A DNA stretch of 64,000 bases from Streptomyces tanashiensis (GTDB taxonomy: Bacteria > Actinomycetota > Actinomycetes > Streptomycetales > Streptomycetaceae): NCBI RefSeq assembly GCF_014648895.1, contig NZ_BMRZ01000003.1:558001-622000 (forward strand). The letters are read 5' to 3'. The notes under the pieces were generated by a model. That model had not been told where the DNA came from. It searched no databases and saw only the letters and a list, made by a program, of their open reading frames with translations. Below are positions 33,801 through 42,416 of the stretch, piece by piece; position 1 is the stretch's first letter, and the number at the start of each line of letters is the position of its first letter. Both the position numbers and the translations under genes were made by a program.

Positions 33801-34179
33801 GGGCCACTACGCGCCCGCGCTGGACAACGCGGCGGAGGCGTACCGCCGTTCCCTCGGGCCGCTGTCGATGATGGTGGCCCCGCAGATGCCCTCGGTCCAC
33901 GTGGTCGTCGCGGCCTGGGCGCTCGCCGGCCGGGGCGGCCCGGTGGCGCGGGTCGGGGCGGTGCTGCTCGGGGCCCGCGAGGGCTTCGTCCCCGAGGGGC
34001 ACCTGCCGCCGTCGCTGGAGCGGGAGAACCTGGCGCGGGCGACGGAGCTGTGCCGTGCCGCGCTCGGCGAAGAGGAGTTCGCGGCGGCATACGCGGAGGG
34101 CGACGGCCTCTCCATGGAAGAGGCCGCCGCCCTGCTCGGTCGCGCCGCCGACGCGATCAGTGAGCGCGCCGAGTCATGA
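30883..34179 (+). CDS. AfsR/SARP-family regulator with NB-ARC-type ATPase
   Basis: The protein of about 1098 residues starts with an OmpR-type winged helix (VRYSVLGPTLARTPDGTDVP ... DEVWHGDEPP). A BTAD domain follows (about 95-250: RFERLAVEGVAALGAGDPAH, LALGDAPAALPELTALCAAH). An ATPase with Walker A GPGGAGKTRLS (about 290) and Walker B MLLLLDNCEHL (about 370) comes next. The C-terminal half has helical repeats. AfsR-type proteins switch on secondary metabolism genes. The GTG at 30883 has GGGGGG upstream. No biosynthetic gene cluster lies immediately beside it, so its targets are unknown. Confidence 0.9.
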   Translation: MRYSVLGPTLARTPDGTDVPVGGPRVRALLTVLALRAGRTVPVPHLVDEVWHGDEPPADAPAALQALVARLRRALGRDRVVSAEGGYRLDARPEDVDARRFERLAVEGVAALGAGDPAHAAALLDEALGLWRGPALADLPDRDAEAARWEARRLDARRARLDAALALGDAPAALPELTALCAAHPLDEPLQTLRIRALRDTGRAAEALAAYESVRRALATRLGTDPSPALRALHAELLAPEPVLAPVQTPVRTPVRGNMRARLTSFVGRDEDIALVRDDLRGARLVTLLGPGGAGKTRLSQEAAERGGADWPDGVWVAELAPVQDPEAVPEAVLAAVGARETVLRGAGAEELRGGGDPLARLVEHCAGRRMLLLLDNCEHLVGAAAALAETLLARCPELRVLATSREPLGVPGEAIRPVGPLPTGTALRLLGERGAAVRPGFRVEDDPVAAGEVVRRLDGLPLAIELAAARLRMLTLRQIADRLDDRFRLLTSGARTVLPRQQTLRAVVDWSWDLLDASERTVLRGLSVFTGGCDLDAAEAVCAGPGGLDVLDVLGALVDKSLVVAAPDGSGMRYRLLETVAEYAAERLDEAGERAAAERRHLTYYRELARRTDPGLRRHGQVAAMARFTAEYGNMRTALRRAVDARDEDEALVLVHSLLWYWQMRDLRTDALNLSQAAAALGPDPFTPPAAPVVPLLEPCTAAPPPLSEEQRWEARRGVRLVELLNMDHETGRWTSPEGTHRLREITAVYRPGLPQTCRLPGSFAVFAVLLIGEAGRLGELLDATVAACRRHGYDWELANVLQLRGNMFANRADLAERAIADADEGLEIFVRLGDAWGAAEALSSRAEARERLLEYEAAAEDFAAAIGYAEQVGAQSQTALLRARYADILIEIGREEEGEAILREIVDGGYGRGHEPMLGARLFLALALGRTGRYAEAREHLYELLKDFGSETLSIFEGFTLGALAWLDVVEGHYAPALDNAAEAYRRSLGPLSMMVAPQMPSVHVVVAAWALAGRGGPVARVGAVLLGAREGFVPEGHLPPSLERENLARATELCRAALGEEEFAAAYAEGDGLSMEEAAALLGRAADAISERAES

Positions 34180-34194
34180 TCCCCCGGTCGGGAC

Positions 34195-35049
34195 TCAGGT
34201 CTTCTTGCGGAACTTGGCGACCGCGAGCGGTGCCGTCACGACGGTGATCAGTGCCGCCCAGCCGAGGGTCATCCACACCGAGTGGGCGACCGGGCCGCCG
34301 TTGATCAGGTTGCGGGCGGCGTCGGCGAGGTTGGACAGCGGGTTGTAGTCGGTGAAGGTCTCCAGCCAGCCGGGCATCGAGGTCGGCGGGGCGAAGATCG
34401 AGGAGCCGAACTGGAGGGGCATCAGGACCAGCATCGCCATGCCCTGGACGGCCTGGGCCGTCTTCATGGTGAGGCCGAGCAGGATGAAGATCCACATGAG
34501 GGACGCCCCGAAGACCATCGACAGGCCGATGGCCGCGAAGAGGTGGAGGACCGAGGTGTGGATCGTCAGGCCGAGCAGGAAGCCCATGCCGAGCAGGATC
34601 GCGGTGGCGATCAGCATCCGGCCCACCTCGACGAAGATCTTCGCGATGAGGACGGAGGACCGGGCGATCGGCATCGTCCGGAACCGGTCCATGACCCCCT
34701 TCTTGAAGTCGTCGTTGATGCCGACTCCGACGGCCATCGCGATGTTCATGCCCATCATGGCCATCAGGCCGGGCGTCACGTAGTTCACGTACGCGTCGTT
34801 GTTGCCCTTGCCGGCGATGGCGCCGCCGAAGACGTACACGAACAGCAGGATGAAGATGATCGGCATCAGGACGGCGTCGAACATCGACTCCGGGTCCTGC
34901 TTGATCTGGAGGGCGTTGCGCCGGGCCAGGGCGCCGATGTGGCGGAGGTTGGCCCGCAGGCCGATCCGGCCCTCGGCGGCGGGAGCGGGGCGCGCCGCGG
35001 CCGGACCCCGGGTGTCGGCGGGGGACTTGGTGACAGTGGTCGTGCTCAC
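34195..35049 (-). CDS. ABC transporter permease (DrrB-like)
   Basis: The protein of 284 residues has a 45-residue Ala/Pro-rich start, then six predicted membrane helices (MFDAVLMPIIFILLFVYVFG, GLMAMMGMNIAMAVGVG, GMFLLGLTIHTSVLHLFAAI). The pattern is the ABC-2 permease of daunorubicin-resistance type exporters. Its GTG start overlaps the TGA of the ATPase gene (GTGA), so the two form a coupled pair. Confidence 0.9.
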   Translation of the reverse strand: MSTTTVTKSPADTRGPAAARPAPAAEGRIGLRANLRHIGALARRNALQIKQDPESMFDAVLMPIIFILLFVYVFGGAIAGKGNNDAYVNYVTPGLMAMMGMNIAMAVGVGINDDFKKGVMDRFRTMPIARSSVLIAKIFVEVGRMLIATAILLGMGFLLGLTIHTSVLHLFAAIGLSMVFGASLMWIFILLGLTMKTAQAVQGMAMLVLMPLQFGSSIFAPPTSMPGWLETFTDYNPLSNLADAARNLINGGPVAHSVWMTLGWAALITVVTAPLAVAKFRKKT

Positions 35050-36038
35050 GCGGCGACCTCCTCGGTGATCGCGTCGGATACGGCGGTCTTCTGGCCGGTG
35101 ATCGCGAGGAACACCTCGTCCAGGCTGGGCAGATGGGTGCCGATGTGGGCGATGCCGAAGCCGCGGGCGCCGAGCAGGGCCACGACGGCCGTCAGCTGCT
35201 CGTCGGCGAGGATCGGCACGTACAGCGCGCCCTCGTCGGGCACGACGGTCGAACCGGCGACCCCGTCGAGGCCCGTCTCGCGGAGCGCGGCGGCCATGGC
35301 GGGCAGCTGGCCCGGGTCCACGGGGCGGACCTTCAGGGTCCGGCCGCCGACCTTGGCCTTGAGCTCGTCGACCCCGCCCTTGGCGATGACCTTGCCCCGG
35401 TCGATGACGGTCAGCTCGCTGGCGAGCTGCTCCGCCTCCTCCATGTACTGGGTGGTGAGCAGGACGGTCACGCCCTCCGAGACCATCCGCTGCACCTCGT
35501 CCCACACCTCGTTGCGGGTGCGGGGGTCGAGGCCGGTCGTCGGCTCGTCCAGGTAGAGGACGGCGGGCTGTCCGATCATCGAGGCGGCGAGGTCGAGGCG
35601 GCGCCGCATGCCGCCGGAGTAGTTCATCGCCGGGCGCTTGGCGGCGTCGGTGAGGGAGAAGCGCTCCAGCATCTCGTCGGCGCGGCGGCGGGCGTCGGCG
35701 CGGGAGAGGTCGAGCAGCCGCCCGATCATGTAGAGGTTCTCCCAGCCGGACAGCTTCTCGTCGACCGAGGCGTACTGGCCGGTGAGGCCGATGGTGCGGC
35801 GCAGCTGGCGGGGGTGCCTCACCACGTCGTACCCGGCGACGGTGGCGGTCCCGGCGTCCGGGACGAGGAGGGTGGACAGGCAGCGGACGAGGGTGGTCTT
35901 GCCGGCGCCGTTGGGCCCGAGGACCCCGAGGACCGTGCCCTCCCGGACGTCCAGGTCGACCCCGTCGAGGGCCTTCGTCTCGCCGAAGTGCTTCACGAGG
36001 CCCCGGACCTCGACGGCGTTGGTGTGTGATCGCGTCAT
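35046..36038 (-). CDS. ABC transporter ATPase (DrrA-like)
   Basis: The protein of 330 residues has Walker A GPNGAGKTTL, Q-loop TGQYASVDEKLSG, signature YSGGMRRRLDLA, and Walker B VLYLDEPTTGLD, followed by a C-terminal extension typical of the DrrA family. With the downstream permease it would export hydrophobic drugs or lipids. The ATG at 36036-36038 follows GGTGG; an ATG at 36047 is possible. The exported substrate is unknown. Confidence 0.92.
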   Translation of the reverse strand: MTRSHTNAVEVRGLVKHFGETKALDGVDLDVREGTVLGVLGPNGAGKTTLVRCLSTLLVPDAGTATVAGYDVVRHPRQLRRTIGLTGQYASVDEKLSGWENLYMIGRLLDLSRADARRRADEMLERFSLTDAAKRPAMNYSGGMRRRLDLAASMIGQPAVLYLDEPTTGLDPRTRNEVWDEVQRMVSEGVTVLLTTQYMEEAEQLASELTVIDRGKVIAKGGVDELKAKVGGRTLKVRPVDPGQLPAMAAALRETGLDGVAGSTVVPDEGALYVPILADEQLTAVVALLGARGFGIAHIGTHLPSLDEVFLAITGQKTAVSDAITEEVAA

Positions 36039-36083
36039 GTCCACCATGGAACAGGGCGCCACCGACAATCCCCCGACAGACGA

Positions 36084-36122
36084 CCGACAGCCCGCCGATG
36101 GGGGATGTCGGCGGGCTGTCGG
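36084..36122 (-). terminator. Perfect 15-bp hairpin after panB
   Basis: CCGACAGCCCGCCGA (36084-36098) pairs perfectly with TCGGCGGGCTGTCGG (36108-36122) around a 9-base loop, 67 bases below the panB stop and upstream of the ABC gene. A smaller GGACCCGGG/CCCGGGTCC hairpin lies at about 36152-36180. Confidence 0.75.
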
Positions 36123-36188
36123 AGGTGCCGCAGTGGTCCTGAGGTCCCGGCGGACCCGGGTCCCGGCGGGCCCCGGGTCCTGTCGGAC

Positions 36189-37052
36189 CTAGTGGAAGGT
36201 GTGCTCCTCGGCGGGGAACGCCCCGCCGCTGACGTCCTCGGCGAAGGCGCGGGCGGCGTCGCCGAGCGTCTCGCGGAGGTTGGCGTACTGCTTGGTGAAG
36301 CGCGGCACCTTGCCGCCGGTCAGGCCGGCCATGTCGGTCCAGACGAGGACCTGCGCGTCGGTGCCGGCGCCGGCGCCGATCCCGATGGTCGGGATGTGCA
36401 GCGAACGGGTGACCTCGGCGGCCAGTTCGGCCGGTACGAGCTCCAGGACGACGGCGAAGGCGCCCGCGTCCTGCGCCGCCTTGGCGTCGCTGAGCAGCCG
36501 GTGGGCGGCCTCGTCGGAGCGGCCCTGCACGCGGTAGCCCATGGTGTTGACGGACTGCGGGGTGAGTCCGAGGTGGGACATGACGGGGATGCCGGCCTGG
36601 ACGAGCAGCTCGGTCTGCGGCAGCGAGCGCTCACCGCCCTCCAGCTTGACCGCGTTCACGCCGGCGTCCTTGACGAGCCGGGTGGCGTTGCGCAGGGCCT
36701 GGACGGGCCCTTCCTGGTACGAGCCGAACGGCAGGTCGCCGACGACGAGGGCGCGCCTGGTGCCCCGGACGACGGCGGCGGAGAGCAGGGTCATCTCGTC
36801 CATCGTGACGGGCACGGTGGTGTCGTAGCCGAGGTGACAGTTGCCCATCGAGTCGCCGACGAGGATCACCGGGATGCCGGCCTCGTCGAAGACGGAGGCG
36901 GTCATCGCGTCGTAGGCGGTGAGCATGGGCCACTTCTCGCCGCGGACCTTGGCGGCGGCGATGTCGTGGACGGTGATGCGGCGCGTGCCCTTCCCCCCGT
37001 ACAGCGCCTTGCTGCTGTCGGCGGGCGGTTTCTGGGCAGCCTGAAGCGTCAT
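36189..37052 (-). CDS. panB: 3-methyl-2-oxobutanoate hydroxymethyltransferase
   Basis: The 287-residue protein has ILVGDSMGNCHLGYDTT (the metal/substrate Asp), MLTAYDAMTASVFDEAG at the N-terminal half, KLEGGERSLPQTE, and MSHLGLTPQS. PanB adds a hydroxymethyl group from methylene-tetrahydrofolate to 2-oxoisovalerate, making ketopantoate for pantothenate and coenzyme A. The start has no special features. It is divergent from the DHA2 pump gene. Confidence 0.95.
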   Translation of the reverse strand: MTLQAAQKPPADSSKALYGGKGTRRITVHDIAAAKVRGEKWPMLTAYDAMTASVFDEAGIPVILVGDSMGNCHLGYDTTVPVTMDEMTLLSAAVVRGTRRALVVGDLPFGSYQEGPVQALRNATRLVKDAGVNAVKLEGGERSLPQTELLVQAGIPVMSHLGLTPQSVNTMGYRVQGRSDEAAHRLLSDAKAAQDAGAFAVVLELVPAELAAEVTRSLHIPTIGIGAGAGTDAQVLVWTDMAGLTGGKVPRFTKQYANLRETLGDAARAFAEDVSGGAFPAEEHTFH

Positions 37053-37193
37053 GGTGAACGGCTCCTCTTGTCATCTCGAGGCGCCCTGTGGCGTCCCCGG
37101 ACCACGTCCATGGTGGCACTTCGCCGGGCGGCCGGGGAAGTGGGCCGGAGTGGCGCTGTTCACACCGCCGCAACGTAAAGCCTCCGTCAGTTT

Positions 37194-37222
37194 TTTCGAT
37201 ACGAGACGGTCTCGTATCGAAA
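37194..37222. promoter_or_regulatory. 29-bp perfect palindrome (TetR-type operator) before the DHA2 pump
   Basis: TTTCGATACGAGAC (37194-37207), a central G, and GTCTCGTATCGAAA (37209-37222) form a perfect palindrome, 20 bases before the ATG at 37242. The TetR gene downstream of the pump is the likely ligand-responsive binder. Confidence 0.75.
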
Positions 37223-37241
37223 TAGCCCTAGGGTGGTGCTC

Positions 37242-38876
37242 ATGTCACAGCCGTCCACCGCACCCGCCCCGCCCGCCGGGCCCCGCGTCCCCGAGGCCGT
37301 CCACCGGCGTCGCTGGGCCGTCCTCGGCGTCCTCATGCTCAGCCTGCTGATCGTCGTCCTCGACAACTCGATCCTGAACGTCGCGGTCAGGACGATCGCC
37401 GCCCCCGCGCCCACCGGCATCGGCGCCACCCAGAGCGAGCTGGAGTGGTCGATCAACTCCTACACGCTCGTCTTCGCCGGACTCCTCTTCACCTCCGGCC
37501 TGCTCGGCGACCGCCTCGGCCGCAAGAAGGTGCTGCTCTTCGGCATCACCGTCTTCGGCATCGGCTCCGCCCTCGCCGCCCTCTCCGGCTCCCCGGGCGA
37601 GCTCATCGCCTACCGGGCCGTCATGGGCCTCGGCGCCGCGTTCGTGATGCCCGCGACGCTCGCCGTCCTCATGAACGTCTTCGAGCGCGACGAGCAGCCC
37701 AAGGCCATCGGCATCTGGGCCGGCAGCGTCGGCCTCGCCATCGCGATCGGCCCCATCACCGGCGGCATCCTCCTGGAGCACTTCTGGTGGGGATCGATCT
37801 TCCTCGTCAACGTGCCCGTGGTGCTCCTCGCCCTCGCCCTGATGCTGTGGCTCGTGCCCGACTCCCGCGACCCGAACCCCGGCCGCGTCGACATACCCGG
37901 CGTGCTGCTCTCCGTCGTCGGACTCGTCCTCCTCGTGTACGGCATCATCCGCGGCGGCGAACTGGCGGACTTCACCGACGTGACCGTCCTCGCCCCGGTC
38001 CTCGGCGGCCTCGCGGTCCTCGTCGGCTTCGTCCTCCACGAGCGGCGCAGCGACCACCCGGCCATCGACATGTCGTACTTCAGGAAGCCCGCGTTCTCGG
38101 CGGCCGTCGCCGCGATCGCGCTCGTCTTCTTCGCCCTCATGGGCGTCACCTTCTTCTCCGCCTTCTACCTGCAGAGCGTGCGCGGCTACAGCGCGCTGGA
38201 GTCCGGGCTGCTCATCCTGCCGCTCGCCGTCGCGCAGATGGTCTTCGCGCCCCGCGCCCGGCTCGTCGTCGACCGCTTCGGCGCCCGCGCCGTCTGCACC
38301 GGCGGCATGCTGCTGGTCGCCCTCGGTCTCGCGGCCTTCGCCCTCTTCGACGCCACGACCCCGGTCTGGGTCCTGGAGGTCGTCTTCTTCCTCCAGGGCG
38401 CGGGCATGGCGCACATCATGCCGCCGGTCACGGTCGCGATCATGCAGGCGCTGCCCCGCGAGAAGGCGGGCTCCGGCTCGGCGATCAACAACACCTTCCG
38501 GCAGGTCGGCGGCGCGCTGGGCGTGGCCGTCCTCGGCTCGGTGCTCTCCTCCACGTACCGGGGCGAGATCGAGGGGCACCTGGGCCAGGTCCCGGCCGCG
38601 CTGCGCGCCACGGCGGGCGAGTCCGTCGAGGCCACGCTCGCGGTCGCCGAGAAGCTCGGCCCGGCGGGCAAGGGCCTGGTGGCCCCCGCGTACAGCGCCT
38701 TCCTGGACGCCATGCACGTCACGGCGATCGCCTCGGCGGCGATCGCGCTGGCGGGGGCGGCGGTGGTGGCGGCGTTCCTTCCGGGGCGGGTGGCGGCGGG
38801 GGCCGCCGGTCCGGATGCCGGTGCGCCGGCGGACGCGGCCCCGAGCCGGCCCCACACCTCGACCCCGACCCGCTGA
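37242..38876 (+). CDS. DHA2-family (EmrB/QacA) MFS multidrug efflux pump
   Basis: The 544-residue protein has fourteen predicted helices. The N-terminal motif [13 protein letters not shown] (the LDxTIVNVALP-like helix-1 sequence) and the loop [15 protein letters not shown] are those of the DHA2 drug:proton antiporters. Its own TetR gene is downstream, and a palindromic operator lies immediately upstream. The C-terminus is Ala/Pro-rich. The substrate is unknown. Confidence 0.92.
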   Translation: MSQPSTAPAPPAGPRVPEAVHRRRWAVLGVLMLSLLIVVLDNSILNVAVRTIAAPAPTGIGATQSELEWSINSYTLVFAGLLFTSGLLGDRLGRKKVLLFGITVFGIGSALAALSGSPGELIAYRAVMGLGAAFVMPATLAVLMNVFERDEQPKAIGIWAGSVGLAIAIGPITGGILLEHFWWGSIFLVNVPVVLLALALMLWLVPDSRDPNPGRVDIPGVLLSVVGLVLLVYGIIRGGELADFTDVTVLAPVLGGLAVLVGFVLHERRSDHPAIDMSYFRKPAFSAAVAAIALVFFALMGVTFFSAFYLQSVRGYSALESGLLILPLAVAQMVFAPRARLVVDRFGARAVCTGGMLLVALGLAAFALFDATTPVWVLEVVFFLQGAGMAHIMPPVTVAIMQALPREKAGSGSAINNTFRQVGGALGVAVLGSVLSSTYRGEIEGHLGQVPAALRATAGESVEATLAVAEKLGPAGKGLVAPAYSAFLDAMHVTAIASAAIALAGAAVVAAFLPGRVAAGAAGPDAGAPADAAPSRPHTSTPTR

Positions 38877-38910
38877 CGGACCCGCGCCCCTCCGCGTGGG
38901 CCGCCCCGGC

Positions 38911-39162
38911 CCGTGTGGGCAATCGTCCCGCTGGGGCGGGACGGGTGGGCACACGGGACGGCGCCCCCAGCGGCGCCTCCGCGTTCCGTGCCTGGACCCG
39001 CACCACCAGTGCACTGCACCAGGGGTGCGGGTCCAGGCGCGGGAGCCTCGGGCGCCGGCAGGGGCGCCGTCCGTTGTGCCCACCCTCCCCCAAGCTCTCG
39101 GCTTCGCTCGAGCAGGGGGGACCCCCATCGCCCTGGGGGAACGATTGCCCACAACGGCGGGG
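38911..39162. repeat. MITE-like inverted-repeat element, copy B, with nested hairpin insertion
   Basis: The 252-bp copy lies in the 353-bp stretch between the DHA2 pump and its TetR gene. It is highly similar to copy A (30624-30834), but its right arm is interrupted by about 42 bp at 39086-39127. That insert has the form of a hairpin (CCCCCAAGCTCTCG ... CGAGCAGGGGG) followed by GGACCCCCA. This kind of insert is itself a frequent Streptomyces repeat. Confidence 0.85.
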
Positions 39163-39229
39163 CGCGGTGCCGTACGCGAGAATCGGGGGGACGACCAGGC
39201 AGTACCCGAACCAGAGACGGAGCGCGCAC

Positions 39230-39856
39230 GTGTCCCTCCCCGAACCCCACGCCGACGCACCCGCGCCGGAGGCGTCCCGGCGGGGCCGGCCGCGGTCCGA
39301 GGCGGTCGAGCAGGCGATCTTCGACGCCGTCGGCGGCCTCCTGGAGGAGGGCGTCCCGCTCACCGAGCTGTCCATCGAGCGGATCGCCCGCACCGCCGGG
39401 GTCGGAAAAGCCACGATCTACCGCCGCTGGCCCGGCAAGGAGGAGCTCTTCGTCGAGCTGCTCCGCTCCGTGGAGCCCCAGGACCCGGTGCTCACCGGCA
39501 CCTCGGTCCGGGACGACCTCGTCATGCTCCTGGAGATGCTGCGGCAGCGCGGCCTCGCCAAGCGGTCGTCCGCCCTGCTCCACAACGTGTTCTCGCAGAT
39601 GCAGGCCTATCCCAAGCTGTGGGAGGCCTACCAGAACACCGTCATCGAACCGCGCCGCCGCCTCGGCCTCGACACGGTGCGGCGCGGCATGGAGCTGGGG
39701 GAGATCCGCGACGACCTCGACGCCGAGTTCGTCTCCGACCTCTTCACCGGCCCCCTGCTCCTCCGTACCGTCATCCGGCCCGGCGCCACCCTGGAGCCCG
39801 GCCTCGCCGAACAGGTCGTCGACGCCGTCATGGAGGGCGTGCGCCCCCGCTCCTGA
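39230..39856 (+). CDS. TetR/AcrR-family repressor of the DHA2 pump (inferred)
   Basis: The protein of 208 residues has an HTH at about residues 20-65 (GRPRSEAVEQAIFDAVGGLL, LSIERIARTAGVGKATIYRR) and an effector domain with SRSSALLHNVFSQMQ-like helix and PGATLEPGLAEQVVDAV. The GTG at 39230 follows ACGGAG eight bases away. Position and the 29-bp palindrome suggest it represses the pump gene (inference). Confidence 0.88.
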   Translation: MSLPEPHADAPAPEASRRGRPRSEAVEQAIFDAVGGLLEEGVPLTELSIERIARTAGVGKATIYRRWPGKEELFVELLRSVEPQDPVLTGTSVRDDLVMLLEMLRQRGLAKRSSALLHNVFSQMQAYPKLWEAYQNTVIEPRRRLGLDTVRRGMELGEIRDDLDAEFVSDLFTGPLLLRTVIRPGATLEPGLAEQVVDAVMEGVRPRS

Positions 39857-40076
39857 CCGGACCGCAGGGCACCGTCCCCGGCCGAACCCGCCCGGCACCA
39901 CCCCGACCCGTACGAATGTGCGCGTTCTGTCACAGCCTTCCCACCCGCGCCACCTGCAGGAACCCGCCACGCGCCGGTGTCGTCCCTGGGGGAGTACGAC
40001 GGACCCGTCATCGCCTAGTGTCGACGTCGGGTCACGGAGCGGGACAGCACGGCGGCAAGGCAGTGAGGACAGTGCG

Positions 40077-41099
40077 ATGGCACGGGTGGACATGACGGAG
40101 ACCGACCACGGCGACGCGGGGAGCGGGCGCCCCCGGTCCCGGTTCCGGACCGCGCTCGACGCGCTCCGCCACGACCGCGGGATCTGGCGCCGGGGCATCC
40201 TGCTCGCCGTGACCGCCGTGGCGCTCACGCTGCTCATGGTGTTCCACTCCGACATCCCCAACCGGATCGGCAACCTGGGCAGCCTCACCGAGACCTTCCT
40301 TCCCTGGCTCGGCCTCTTCGTGCCGCTCCTCCTCGTCCTCGCCCTCGTGCGCCGCTCCGCCACCGCGCTGATCGCGCTGCTGCTGCCGGCCGTGGTGTGG
40401 CTCAACCTCTTCGGCGGTCTCGTCGCCGACAAGTCGGCCCCGGGCGGCGACCTGACCGTCGCCACCCACAACGTGAACGCCGACAACCCCGACCCCGAGG
40501 GCACGGCCCGTCTGCTCGCGGCCTCCGGCGCCGACGTGCTCGCCCTGGAGGAGCTGAAGGGCGACATGGTCCCGGTCTACGAGAAGGGCCTCGCCGAGAC
40601 CTTCCCGTACCACTCCGTCCAGGGCACGGTCGGCCTCTGGAGCAAGCTGCCGCTGCGCGCCGCGCAGCCCGTCGACATCCACATGGGCTGGACCCGCGCC
40701 ATGCGCGCCTCCGTCGTGACCCCGAAGGGCGAGGTGGCCGTGTACGTCGCCCACCTGCCCTCCGTCCGGGTCAAGCTGAACGCCGGCTTCACCGCCAACC
40801 AGCGCGACAGCAGCGCCAACGCGCTCGGCGAGGCCATCGCCGGCGACCGGCACGAGCGGATCGTCCTCCTCGGCGACCTCAACGGCACCATGAACGACCG
40901 CGCGCTCAACGCCGTCACCTCGCAGCTGCGCTCCACCCAGGGCGCGGCGGGCGACGGCTTCGGCTTCAGCTGGCCGGCCTCGTTCCCGATGGCCCGCATC
41001 GACCAGATCATGGTCAAGGGCGTGGAGCCGATGTCGTCCTGGGCGCTGCCGGAGACGAAGAGCGACCACCTGCCGATCGCCGCCCGCGTGAAGCTCTGA
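40077..41099 (+). CDS. Endonuclease/exonuclease/phosphatase-family membrane protein
   Basis: The protein of 340 residues has an N-terminal pair of hydrophobic segments (about 45-125: LAVTAVALTLLMVF, LGLFVPLLLVLALV, ALIALLLPAVVWL) and then an EEP domain: TVATHNVNADN, LALEELKG, YVAHLPSVR, VLLGDLNGTMNDRAL and KSDHLPIAARVKL. These include the paired His/Asp/Asn catalytic residues. EEP enzymes cleave phosphodiesters or nucleic acids; here the active domain is probably extracellular. The stretch upstream (39857-40076) has no gene. Confidence 0.88.
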   Translation: MARVDMTETDHGDAGSGRPRSRFRTALDALRHDRGIWRRGILLAVTAVALTLLMVFHSDIPNRIGNLGSLTETFLPWLGLFVPLLLVLALVRRSATALIALLLPAVVWLNLFGGLVADKSAPGGDLTVATHNVNADNPDPEGTARLLAASGADVLALEELKGDMVPVYEKGLAETFPYHSVQGTVGLWSKLPLRAAQPVDIHMGWTRAMRASVVTPKGEVAVYVAHLPSVRVKLNAGFTANQRDSSANALGEAIAGDRHERIVLLGDLNGTMNDRALNAVTSQLRSTQGAAGDGFGFSWPASFPMARIDQIMVKGVEPMSSWALPETKSDHLPIAARVKL

Positions 41100-41180
41100 A
41101 ACCTCTTCTTCACCCTCCGGAAGAAAACACCTGAGACGCTTTGTTCCGTCGAAGAACTAACTTCCGGAAAGGCTCTCCCC

Positions 41181-42416
41181 ATGCCCCTGGCGCTGCTCGC
41201 GCTCGCCGTCTCCGCCTTCGGCATCGGCACCACCGAATTCGTGATGATGGGCCTGCTCCCGCAGGTCGCCGACGACCTCGGCACCTCCGTCCCCACCGCC
41301 GGACACCTCGTCTCGGCGTACGCGATCGGGGTCGTCGTCGGCGCCCCGCTGCTCACGGCCCTCGGCTCCCGCGTCCCGCGCAAGCGGATGCTGCTCCTGC
41401 TCATGGCGCTCTTCACGGTCGGCAACCTCGCCTCCGCGCTCGCCCCCGGCTTCGGCTGGCTCGTCGCGGGCCGGGTCCTCGCCGGGCTCCCGCACGGCGC
41501 GTTCTTCGGCCTCGGCGCGGTCGTCGCCGCCCGGCTCGTGCGCGAGGACCGGCAGGCGCGGGCGGTCGCCACGATGTTCCTCGGCCTCACCGTCGCGAAC
41601 ATCCTCGGCGTACCGGCCGCGACCCTGCTCGGCCAGCACCTCGGCTGGCGGGCCACCTTCCTCGTGGTCTCCGCGATCGGCCTGCTCGCCATGGCCGCGC
41701 TCGCCCGCCTCGTCCCGTACGTGCCCGTGGACGAGCGGCAGGGCCTCGGACGCGAGGTGCGCGCCCTCGGCAGGCCCCAGGTGCTGCTCGGCCTGCTCAC
41801 GGCCGTCTTCGGCTTCGCGGGCGTCTTCGCGGTCTACTCGTACCTCGCCTCGATGACGACCGAGGTGATGGGCTTCGGCGACTCCACCGTCACGATCGTC
41901 CTGGCCCTCTTCGGCCTCGGCATGACCGGCGGTGCGCTCGCCGCGGGACCGCTGACCGACCGGGCGCTCCGCCCCACGCTGTACGGCTCGCTCGCGGCCC
42001 TCGTCCTCGCCCTGGTCGCCTTCCGCTTCACCGTCCACGTGCCCTGGCTGGCGCTCGTCACGGTCGTCGTGCTCGGCGCGGTCGGCTTCATGACGACCAC
42101 CCCGCTCCAGATGCTGGTCATGAACAAGGCCAAGGACGCCCCGACGCTCGCCTCCGCCTCCAACCACTCCGCCTTCAACCTCGCCAACGCGGGCGGCGCC
42201 TGGGCCGGCGGGGCCGCCGTCGCCGCCGGCTGGGGCTGGACCTCCCCGACCCTCGTCGGCGCGGGCCTCACGGTCGCCGGCCTGGTGATCGCGGCGGTGG
42301 CGGGCCTGCTCGACCGGGGCACGGGCGAGGGGGCCTCCCGCGTCGTCGCGGGAAGCCCCCTCACGGCGGAGGAACCGGAGGTCAGCCGGACGTCGACTCC
42401 CGCCAGCGGTTCGTGA
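41181..42416 (+). CDS. MFS transporter (arabinose/chloramphenicol-efflux-like)
   Basis: The 411-residue, twelve-helix protein starts MPLALLALAVSAFGIGTTEF, the G-x-TEF motif of the DHA1 arabinose-export type, then LGSRVPRKRMLLLL and RVLAGLPHGAFFGLG. Substrates of relatives are sugars or chloramphenicol-like drugs; this one is unknown. The ATG follows GGAAAGG. The last 35 bases overlap the end of the convergent nadE gene. Confidence 0.88.
   Translation: MPLALLALAVSAFGIGTTEFVMMGLLPQVADDLGTSVPTAGHLVSAYAIGVVVGAPLLTALGSRVPRKRMLLLLMALFTVGNLASALAPGFGWLVAGRVLAGLPHGAFFGLGAVVAARLVREDRQARAVATMFLGLTVANILGVPAATLLGQHLGWRATFLVVSAIGLLAMAALARLVPYVPVDERQGLGREVRALGRPQVLLGLLTAVFGFAGVFAVYSYLASMTTEVMGFGDSTVTIVLALFGLGMTGGALAAGPLTDRALRPTLYGSLAALVLALVAFRFTVHVPWLALVTVVVLGAVGFMTTTPLQMLVMNKAKDAPTLASASNHSAFNLANAGGAWAGGAAVAAGWGWTSPTLVGAGLTVAGLVIAAVAGLLDRGTGEGASRVVAGSPLTAEEPEVSRTSTPASGS
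42329..42360 (-). terminator. Terminator hairpin for nadE inside the convergent MFS gene
   Basis: GGGGGC-C-TCCCGCG (42329-42342) pairs with CGCGGGA-A-GCCCCC (42347-42360) around TCGT, with one mismatch opposed. It starts 22 bases after the nadE stop on the minus strand and lies within the 3' end of the MFS coding region. Confidence 0.75.

Noticed and set aside
31561..34002. 813-residue minus-strand open frame opposite the AfsR-like gene
   Set aside because: Shadow of the real plus-strand gene; no recognisable domain and biased composition.
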